This document shows positions 10,101 to 17,800 of a stretch of DNA of 64,000 nt, one piece after another. The DNA lies in NCBI GenBank assembly GCA_964653595.1, contig CAZZHH010000006.1, forward strand, positions 1 through 64,000, in the 5' to 3' direction. The notes under the pieces were generated by a model. It did no database searches. It was not told the origin of the DNA and worked only from the letters and a program-made list of their open reading frames with translations. The position numbers and the translations under genes were made by a program. The stretch comes from JBAXTE01 sp964653595 (GTDB taxonomy: Bacteria > Bacteroidota > Bacteroidia > Bacteroidales > WCHB1-69). Positions within the stretch are counted from its first letter, which is position 1. Each line of letters starts with the position of its first letter.

Positions 10101-10427
10101 ACTAAAAGGAGCAATACATATTCCTGAGCCAACACCAGATCCTACAGCAGAATACGAGGATGAAGAAGGTGCAGAGCCACCTAAAGAAATCTGTCCATTA
10201 GAAGTTACAAAGGCGGTTGTATAGGAAATGCCATTAAATGTAAATGAAGGGATTGTAATTGCAGATGAAACCCAACTATCCATCGACGAAGTTCCGTCAA
10301 CTAAAACAGTTCCACCAGTAATATCTGTGTATGTTCCTGAACTTGTACTAAACGAATAAGATGCAGTTTGTGCATTTAAGGTAAATCCAAAAAACAATAA
10401 AAAAATAATTGAAAATATTTTTTTCAT
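4101..10427 (-). CDS. 2108-aa secreted multidomain adhesin with fibronectin type III repeats, P-type domain and T9SS type A sorting domain
   Basis: A signal peptide (MKKIFSIIFLLFFGFTLNAQ) opens the protein. A beta-rich N-terminal domain follows, then alternating fibronectin type III modules (motifs such as NWTAASPPPASGYQY and TNYTLTGL-like endings) and jelly-roll segments beginning with ETFET or ENFE, typical of MAM or cleaved-adhesin domains. Around residues 1280-1500 a stretch with SFIGDVQISLVCPNGSSAI and GTWKVKVCDSW resembles the proprotein-convertase P domain. The last 85 or so residues (YPNPFTNKINVSF ... GVYNLQLII ... KIVK) form a T9SS type A sorting domain, so the protein should cross the outer membrane by T9SS and be anchored or released by a PorU-type sortase. 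It is probably cotranscribed with the 188-aa gene 48 nt upstream. The ligand is unknown. Confidence 0.9.
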   Translation of the reverse strand: MKKIFSIIFLLFFGFTLNAQTASYSFSTSSGTYTDITGGTVLVDGTSSMDSWVSSAITIPSFTFNGISYTTAFVTSNGQISLGGSAPSSSSYSAVGSGVGSGICIAPFSADLDRVNTTSATEIRWQTVGNEIIFQWKQVKRYSVTESFDFQARLNTSTGVIVFVYKLNSGPGAGTSYQPDVGIRTSGTDYKNISITDVSGVPTWAAPNNGSANTDKCRFTSDSNAKSFTTGQTYTFTPPTCFSPTALTSSVITGTTATNSWTAPTFAPSGGYQYEVRTSGAAESGSTGLAASGTTAAGVVSANITGLTANTSYSVYVRSNCGGSGYSTWAGPYQFSSACGVVNTFPWTETFETTSGTLPCWTVIDQNADSEKWQIQTSSSYAYAGNQSYEMYTDYNAGVNNDYLITPAITLGTNKELKFYYRVRSSYEPNDFEVLLSTTGTAPANFTTTLKANTSYSNTEYQEMTINLSAYTGTVYIAFHVPNGGLDGYYLYIDNVTIQNIPSCLYPNTLAAGSITGTSASLSWIENGSATNWLIEYGPTGFTPGTGTIVSTNTKPYTLNGLSTSTTYDFYIRAFCTVGDTSMRTGPVSFTTACGVFTPTYTQNFATFVPNCWSQTQGLLAAPSTLTGTSSSWTEDGFANVGYTGAARLNIYGTSYKDWLISPSIDLGTSHNYQLEFNLALTAYGSTNAPALTGTDDKFAVVISTDNGVTWTSANTLRLWNNSGSTNVYNNISNTGELVIINLSAYTGVVKIGLYGESTVSNADNDLTIDNFIVRTIPSCPQPSALTATNILPTQAQLSWTENGSATAWDIEYGPLGFVQGSGTTISATTNNPYTLTGLTASNTFSYYVRSKCGSSTYSNWTGPFTFTTPCNAVTTFPWSENFEVLTIPALPSCWHKESGEWESTNNSNNTYDADAHNGTQFIKESYSATNEYIWTLGFSLTAGISYDFSFWWAGDNYAGWTGDVFYNTTQNSTGAIQLGSSFVTASTTTTKDYAQVVRTFTPSVSGTYYFAVRVNATITPWYLSLDDFGLELTSLCAQPTNINVSNITETTAVLNWTAASPPPASGYQYYCSSSSIPPTAATIPTGSTAAGVTTANITGLTMLTTYHVWVRSKCTSTSSSWIGPISFYTPDLSCVTALNFTGSSTIPEFDNGIYYFNVCNNTTLTLKANATPTCGTCTNVTYKWQINAYNGLGPVDYTSNPLNYPINQASGYDGLLIVKIGDAGHVCEARYPFRIRSSGNAVINSISATINGCAGNSTPISIGGTGSQIQVTPHTSTFTASMGSGATTFIPDGPDCTTRCYESTVAFTDFPIGSTITSAADILYLKMNLEHSFIGDVQISLVCPNGSSAIILQDYFDSLDGGLDNNSYTWPHMSGLSHTRIGFGSPGIADISNPTNPCNSAASVNLPGTGWDYCWSNNSAYTYASGNAYVYEAANMTYYSSIPNYRVNKSDVANRSNFYHPFQNFSSLIGCPLNGTWKVKVCDSWREDNGWIFNWELALDGSLMPSPWSYEVPVDHVNWNLGSNATATGPTSTNPLIYALNPSPSLTTGSYSGNFTIVDDYGCQSTAAINYTVNGIPAIAGIATDDYLWTGYNSIDWNGANKFNWMKKTATGYVGADFTPTSTSNVFVLDNCGIGDGPTIVDNVSCKNLTIVNGTLTLASGKTLSISGNLKNLSTFIVSPNSTVVFNGASTQTIQSGGTNFYNMQVNNSGSGLQLGSDLIVSNALTMNQGNINAGSYTLAIGTSTSSRGTLNHTSGAVFGKLKRWFASGTNSGDASGLFPVGNSALSTQYVPALIEYTASPTGGSHTAEVKNEDMGLTTAFTIPAINSCNAFTTTLVGGPAYWQFTPANGLSGGTYNVTLYPNGFQTINSLCELTALKRPTSGVWGVHGTHVEPSGTTANPVIKRTGVTSGFSDWGIGASTKNPLPIELLYFKAECKDAFALLTWQTASEINNNYFTVEKSNNGVDFMEVKKINGAGNSNNPISYSTIDEHPYPGITYYRLKQTDYNGAFSYSDLMAVNCLPAAEHELLVYPNPFTNKINVSFSGEVTGNFQYCIYNAIGGKVICGEISKNMLVNNVMSLDLYHLSDGVYNLQLIINNKLYNTKIVK

Positions 10428-10475
10428 AATCTAAAAATTTTTTAAATAAAACAAAACGATAAACGGATAAAAAAA

Positions 10476-11042
10476 CTAAAGCCCAAGCTGGCTTTTTATT
10501 TGTTCCAGATGGGCTTTCATCAATACTTCGGCGTACCAAGGATTTTGCTTCTGCCATTGCAGTAGTTTTTCCTCGTATTGCAAAAAGCTCTGTTGTTTAT
10601 CTTTTTTTAATTCTAAGATGGGATAATCGTCGTTTTTTTCCAATTTTATCGCTTGTTCAATGGTTTGCCATTTCTCTTTATTATTGGCTTTCCATATTTC
10701 CATGCTTTTTAAATAAATGTTCAAATCCGCCTCAGGGTTCTCTTTTGTGGCCTCTTGACTATAAGAGACAAAAGGTGGCAAATATGGATTATAAGCAAGC
10801 CACAACTGGGAGTTTTGAAAGAAAATTAAACTATCTTCCCTGCTCTGCCCATTGTTTGGCATTTTTGCCAATGGTCTGTTTTCTTTTGCATAACGGAGTG
10901 CATCTTGTTTAAATTGGCTGCGTTCTCCTTTCGAATATTTGACTACTTGTTGCCAATTCGGATTTGTGTACCGAAGATATACCATTTGTTCTTTTGGTGA
11001 ATACTGTCCATAACCAACACATAAAAATGTTGATAGGATCAC
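10476..11042 (-). CDS. exported hypothetical protein upstream of the 2108-aa adhesin
   Basis: At least 188 aa, rich in Gln, Lys and aromatic residues, with no recognised domain; it is mostly predicted helical and charged in its C-terminal half. The first usable standard start is the GTG at 11042, but this leaves only a truncated hydrophobic segment. The frame continues upstream through seven codons (IKKALLF) to an ATA at 11061-11063, just after an in-frame TAA. Including these codons gives a textbook signal peptide ending CVGYGQ. Either ATA is used as a rare start or the ATG was mutated. It sits 48 nt before the adhesin gene on the same strand and probably shares its transcript. An accessory role for the adhesin is only suggested by position. 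Confidence 0.7.
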   Translation of the reverse strand: MILSTFLCVGYGQYSPKEQMVYLRYTNPNWQQVVKYSKGERSQFKQDALRYAKENRPLAKMPNNGQSREDSLIFFQNSQLWLAYNPYLPPFVSYSQEATKENPEADLNIYLKSMEIWKANNKEKWQTIEQAIKLEKNDDYPILELKKDKQQSFLQYEEKLLQWQKQNPWYAEVLMKAHLEQIKSQLGL

Positions 11043-11129
11043 AAAAAGCAGTGCTTTTTTTATAAATTATACCCTATTTCAATTAATCCCTAAAAAATAA
11101 ATAACTAATTCCCCTTTTAAAATTTTGCG

Positions 11130-11137
11130 CAAAAATA
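11130..11137 (-). promoter_or_regulatory. possible -7 box (TATTTTTG) for the 188-aa/2108-aa operon
   Basis: The minus strand reads TATTTTTG, a TAnnTTTG match about 70 nt upstream of the start of the 188-aa gene. The region is so AT-rich that chance matches are possible. Confidence 0.3.
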
Positions 11138-11190
11138 TACAAAATCGGGTATTATTTGATGTGTGGGATTTAAAATATTGCAATCGAATA

Positions 11191-11608
11191 TTATTAACAC
11201 TAAAACTTGTTAAAAATCAAAAAAAAATATTTTAAAAAACATCTAGTGTAAAAAAAAGAGACAAATTTTTCTCAATATATTCATTTTATGTGAATTATCT
11301 ATAAATAAAAATTAAAATATACATTATAAAACGAGGCACAAAATTAGTTTTCATATTTATCTTAATTAGAATTTAATGATTTCTAAAAATAGAAAAAAAT
11401 ACCAATGTGTTTCTTTTAATCAAAATTAACTTTTTAGTAACTGTTTTTAACACGAAACAAATCTACATCCAACATGTTAACACTTTTATCCGTATTTGAT
11501 ATCTAAAATTTACAAATTGAATTTTATCTATTTGTTTTTCAGGTTTATATAAAAATAGAATGTAAGTTAATTTAAATAAATATTATAACACAAATACTTC
11601 TAAAACAT
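11191..11608 (-). repeat. long upstream block, copy A (related to copy B at 21104-21510)
   Basis: A non-coding, very AT-rich block of about 418 bp starting about 130 nt upstream of the 188-aa/2108-aa adhesin operon. It aligns end to end with copy B upstream of the larger adhesin gene. Shared landmarks in the same order include TTATTAACA, TATTTTAAAAAA, TTTTTAACAC, a CTAAAATTTACAA-like segment, CAGGTTTATAT and GTTAATTTAAATAA. By eye, roughly 60 percent of bases match, with small gaps. The rest of the gap (11609-11785) shows no gene and no similarity to B. Confidence 0.65.
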
Positions 11609-11787
11609 CTTATCAAAGCCCCAAAAGGAAGTAATTTGATAATTTAATCCGTAAAAGTGCTAACTTCAAAAAAGCAGAAAATAATTTTATTAAAATCAAA
11701 ATGGAGTTGACATGTTAATTCAAAAGCAATTGCAAATTTGAGAAATCAATATTTAATGATGAATTGGTCACGATTGTTTGTGTAAAA

Positions 11788-11836
11788 AAAAAGAGGATAC
11801 CGAAATGGATCTTTGAATTTCAGTGTCCTCTTTTTT
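11788..11836 (-). terminator. terminator of the giant adhesin gene
   Basis: AAGAGGATAC pairs with GTGTCCTCTT (with G-T pairs) and GAAA with TTTC inside. A runs and T runs flank the stem. It lies about 48 nt past the minus-strand stop at 11884. Confidence 0.75.
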
Positions 11837-11883
11837 GTTCTGTTAGATTATAAAAATATAAATTGCCTAAATACTATTTGTCT

Positions 11884-14800
11884 TTATTTTTTTACTATTT
11901 TAAAGTTCTTAACTTGCCCAGCAGACTTGATTCGAAGGTTATACATCGCTGGTTTCAAATCCTTAAGGTCAACCGTAGTATAATAGAAATTTCCAGCAGA
12001 ATTATATTCCTGAGAGAAAATATATCTACCAAGTTCGTCGAATATTTCGAGTATAAATTTATCATCCTGAATATTCTTAATTACAAGATTCAACTCGTCG
12101 GTAAACGGATTGGGATAGATAAGCAAAGTAGGCTCGGTTCCGTTGCAATTAACGGAAATCGGGTCATAAATTTTAACATGGCCGTCAAAATCCACTTGTT
12201 TTAGTCGGTAATAGCTGTCTCCGCTGATCAATTCATTGTTGGCAAAGGAATAATTTTTCTTTTCATTGGAATTGCCTGCACCTGGAATTCTGCCGACTTC
12301 ATAGAAATTTCGCATGTCTTTGGAATATTCCAGAGCAAAGTAGTTGTTGTTAGTTTCGCTTGATGTACTCCAATTAGCAACCACTGATATGCCTGTGCAA
12401 ACCACATCAAAGCCTAAAAGAGAGATGGGTAAGTCGGAATACTTGAACTTGGCCACGCTAAATTGTGAGAATGAAGAGAGTCCATTTCGTTCAGCGTATC
12501 CGTTTCCTCCGTCGTGAATTCTACCCGGTTGATTTACAGCTGGGATTGTCGTTACATCATCAAAAGTACTCCATGCGGAATAATTTGTTGAGTTAGCAGG
12601 GCGTTTTACCACACAGAAAAAATTATCATCCGTAGAAGTCAAGCTAGTGTTTGCCACAAAAAGTTCTATTCCATAGCTGCCACTAGTTGGCTCCACATCT
12701 GGAGTGATCGTCCAAATAGCATCACTACCTAAAGCATCTATTAACGGTAATGCGTCTTGTGTGTCAGACAGATTGGCATCCACTTGGTCTCCGCTTTCTG
12801 TAATATTGGTTACACTAGCATCTATGTAACTGGTGCCTCCTGTAATATTACTAGTTAAGTCGGCCCGATGATATTCAGCAGGGGTAATCCCTCCTCCGAC
12901 GGGAAGAGCATACGTGTTTCCATTTGAAATGTACCTTCTCAGATTTCCAAATACAAAACTTCCGCTCGAATAACCCGTAACGTCTGCAGGTATGGTGCTC
13001 GTGGATATTAAATAGTTAATGCCGGTTGTAACAATTCCATCCGTAAGCGTTAATGTTTTCGACACAGTGACATTATCAAGCAAAGTGATGCCTGTGGAAC
13101 TGTTTTGAATGGTTAAATTATAGAATGGCGATCCCGTACCAGTGGTCATATTCTGATCTGCTATTCCATTAAAGGTAACCGTTCCGTTGTTATGAATAAA
13201 AGTTCCATTGTTAATCCAATTCCCACCAATGTTCATGTTTCCACTTGGAGCCGTTAGACTTTTTGAGCTATTTACGGTTACACTGTTGAAATTATGACTT
13301 AATGTAGTCCCTGAAATAGCAGAAGTTCCGTTAAAGAAAACGGTTCCTTTTCCAGGGACAAAAGTGCCATTATTTGTCCAATTGCCTGCTACCGTTATGT
13401 TCAAGTTATCCACAACGGTCAGGGTTTTCTCACTGTCAATTTTTAGATTATTACAGAACGCATCTGCATTAGAAATAGTTACATCTGCCGACGGACAAGT
13501 GCTATTAGAAATATACACATTGTTTGATGAGGTGGGGACAATATTGGAGACTTCGTAGGTGCTTCCATTGTATTTCAACCAATTTGAATAGGTGTCCCAA
13601 TCTGTTCCTTGATTTCTGAACACAAAATCCCCAGCTTGAGGAGCCGCTACAGAAGGATTGTTTATTACTACTTCGGTACTAACTTCGGTGGAATTAATCC
13701 CATAAATGATAGTCAATGTATACGTACCGGCATTGGATAATCCGACATTGGGGATGGTTGGCTCCAGGATCGTGGAAGTGAATCCATTGGGTCCCGACCA
13801 GCTGTAATCATAAATAGCAGGATCGGAAATCAAGCTTGAGGCCGAAAATTGCAGGGTTTCTCCAATACATAAAGGCCCATTACTACTTACAGTAGGCGGA
13901 ACTATACCGCAGTTGGTAGCTCCACTACCAGAAGTTTGTCGGAAGTCGATGTCGGTGACCAAATTGGAATAGTTAGTGATAAGCAATACGTAAATTTCTC
14001 CAACTTGAGCATTGGGGATATGCACGGTCTCCGATGCTGCTGGATCGTAGCTACAATCCGTAATGTGATAAACAGATTCGGGATAGTAAGTGGAATTTTC
14101 AGTGTTATCGGGACATGCAGTACAAGTGGTCATTGGTATATTTGCGCAGGAATTATTTAAAGTTGGAAAGGGACCCCATGCAATAAAATCGACGTCATAA
14201 TCTGCCGAAATATCAATGACAATATCCCCAGCAGTACCAATTTGCATAAAGTACCACGCAGGATTTGGAGTGGAGCCCAAACAGCCAATATCTCCGAGAC
14301 TCGCCACATCGGTAGAAGCGGGGAAAATAAACCCTTCGCTTGCGCAAAAGGCTAAGCTGTTTTCACAGGAATTTGCACTTCCGGAACAGGAAGCGGTTGT
14401 AGATGTTAAAGTTACAGGAGTGGAGTAACCACAAGAGTTGAATGCCCATACATATAAAGTATAACTAGTATTGCAGGTTAACCCTGTTTGTGTATAAGTA
14501 TTACCCACCACGTGAACCCCTGCCCCTGGATAGGTATTGGTGGTGCTCCATTGATATCCAGTTGCACCAGTAACGGTGTTCCAGTTCCACCCAATTTGAG
14601 TTTCTGTAGGAGTATGTGTTCCAGCGGTTGGGGCCGATGGAACTCCTGCATCAACGGTTGCTATTACTGCTGTTCTGGGTGTTGAAATACAAGTCCCATT
14701 GTTCGCATCCACATAATAGGTTGTAGTTGCAGAAATGCTGCCGGTAGTATAAGAGGTTCCGGTTCCCAGCGATGTGCCGCCCGACGATGCCGAGTACCAG

Positions 14801-17800
14801 TTGATGGTTCCGCTGGAGGCGCTAGCTCCTAATGCTACGGTGCCGGTTCCACATCTTCTTTCTGGAATTGTCCCTGTAATGGACAAAGCCCCATTAACAG
14901 TTGCAGTAACTGGAGTGCGAGGACTTGAGCAAATCGAAGATCCGGCAAATTTAAAGTTTGGACGATAGGAGCTTGTGTTATTATTTGTTGGAGCGGTCAT
15001 TGAACATCCAGTGCCATCATCCTGATATCCATAATGATGGGAGGTGAAAGATGTATAAGTATAATAGATGCTGGTTCCAGTTGCGGTAGTGGTATTATTC
15101 CCAAAGCACATTTCCACCACCACATTCGAAGTCCCATCCCAAACAAAAGGAGTGGAAAAGGGGATGGTCTGCCAACCTGTTCCGGCAGGGAGATAATTGG
15201 CATTTGAGTAAACCGTAGTCAACCCAGTGAGATATGTGGTGGTAAGTGTAGTGGAAGAAGTGGATCCCATCGCTACATTGAAGTTTTTCATGCTTAAACT
15301 TCCGACAGTATTTACATTTAATGCTAAAGAAGTGATATTTCCGGCACTTAAACCAGCGGCGGTAAGTTCACTCGCCAAAACCAGCATTTGACGTTTGCCA
15401 GACTCGTAAGAGGTGTAAAAGGGAGTATATGATGATGAGCTACTGTATGAACTCCCGGTTCCAATAATTACAGTTTCTGGAGTGCTCGATTCCGCAGCCA
15501 CATAATAGGTTGTAGTGGCGTTGATACTGGGAGTGGTAAACGTAGTTCCAGTGCCCAATACGGTGCTACTCGTAGGGCTACTATACCATCGCAATGTACC
15601 CGAAGCGGCAGAAGCAGTAAGAGTAACAGTGCCTTCGCAGTTGCGCGAATTTCCAGTCCCAGTTGGTGCCGTATTTGCAAAGGTGACTTGTACTGGTGTT
15701 GAATTAGAAGTCAATCCACTCTGTGTACACGTTACAAAACAACGATAATATACTGACACTGACGGAACCAAGGTATAGGTTGAAGATGTGGCTCCATTAA
15801 TATTCGTATAGGTGCCATTATCAGGGGAAGATTGCCATTGGAAGGTGATTCCCGGGTTTATCAATGTGTTTGAAAGGGTGAGGGTAACGGAATCTCCCAA
15901 GCAAATTGAATTTGTGCTAGCCAAGGAGTTCCCTGGTGCGGGAGTGCCACTACATGCAGGCAAAACCATAAGATTGTCCATGCCAATATCGCTGGATCCA
16001 TAATCGGAAGTGGCCCTGAATTTGAACACAGTGGTGGCGCTCGTGCTTGTTACGATGATTGTTTTTGTAGTCCACGCAGAAGCTGTAGAATAAGTTCCCA
16101 GCGTGGTTGGAAAAGTGGTCCCACCGTCTGTGGATTGTAAAACATCAAAGGTCTCAGAACCGCTGGTGTTGATATAGTCAAAGATAAGAGATTTATTGCC
16201 GGGTGCAGAGCAGTCTGCAAATAACAACAAGCTTCCTTGTAACCCGGAAGAGGCGTAACGGGAATGAAACCTTGCAGAATATGAACCCGCCGAAAAGGTC
16301 GGGGAATAGACGCCCCCGGTGACGGTAGACCAAGAAGCCGCGGCTCCGTCATCGTTACGCCTCCATGAATTATTGCCTGTTTTAGGGGCAGCCGACCAAT
16401 TAGTAGAGGGAACTTCACGCGTGTTGCAAACACTTGCCCATGGGCCTTCAAAACTTTCATAATAGGGAAGTGTTGCATAAGTGGGAGCACCCGTAACAGT
16501 AATCAAGACACTTGCGCTGGGCAAAGTGCTTGCAGAGGCGGTACAGGTAACATTGCAACGATAATACATTGCCCCCGGTACCGTAGCGGTATAGGTTGAC
16601 GATGTGGCTCCGCTGATGTCCGACCAAGCAATGTTGTTGGATGATATTTGCCACTGATAGGTGCTGTTTGCTATGGTTGCACCAGTTAACGATAATACCG
16701 AAGTTTCGCCCACACAAACCGGATTTACACTTGCAGAAGCAGTACCTGGCACGTTGGCGTTGATGGTTACGGATGCATTGCTGCTGTTTGCCGTTCCACC
16801 GCCATTTGTACAAGTAACCACACATCTATAATAGGTCGTTGAGGCTAGGGTCGGGGTGGTGTATATGGCGGTAGTTCCTCCCGATCCGGTGCTCACGTTC
16901 GCCCATCCAGAACTTCCATTGGGTGATTCTTGCCATTGAAGTGTGATTCCACTTACATTGTTTGTATATCCGCTTAAGGTCACGGTGGTTGAGCCAGAGC
17001 AGGTGAATGCGGTGGTTGCAGCCGTAGCGGTTCCTCCTGTTGGTGTGCCTGAACAAGCTGGTGCGGCGGTGATATTTATCAAGTAGTCTTCTGTTTCACC
17101 ATAACCATATGTTCCACAAGCCGATGTTGGAACGGAGGATTCCTTGCATATGACCCTCATCATGGTATTTCCGGTTAGCGCTGTGTAAGGAATGATAATA
17201 TTGCCCGATTCCGTATGGGCACCTGATGTGGTTGATGTAGCAGCATATACCTTTTCTCCAGAGTCTTCAAAATCTCCATCGTGATTATAATCTATCCAAA
17301 TTGCACAGGCATTTGAAAAAGTACTGTTGCAAGTCCCTACCTGAACTGAAAAAGCGACAGTTGATCCTTGTTGAACACTAGGAGCTGCAACACCGGTATA
17401 ATTAGAATATTCACTTTGAATTGAACCAGCTCCACCCGTAGTAGAACAAGTTGAAGTATTGGATAAAGTACCAAATGTTACTTTAAAAATATCTTCATCT
17501 GATATACTAGTTGCATTGGATGAGCAATAGCAACTTAAAAAGCTGCTCATGGCAACTTGTAAAACGGTAGAGGTTGTGTTTCCACCGCCATTAGCACATG
17601 TTACCTTGCAACGATAATAGGTTGAAGTAGCTTGAGAAGTAGTGTATGTTGGAGATGTTGCCCCGCTGATGTCTGTCCAATCTGTATTATTGGGCGAAGA
17701 TTGCCACTGATAGGCTATTCCCGAATAACTAAGCGTGTTCGACAAGGACAATACAAAGGAGTTGGAAGGGCATACAGGATTTAAGGAGGAAACAGTATTC

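Noticed and set aside
16050..16490. 146-aa alternative-frame protein within the giant adhesin
   Set aside because: It overlaps a domain that is clearly coded in the main frame (ESFEGPW jelly-roll) and shows no protein-like features.
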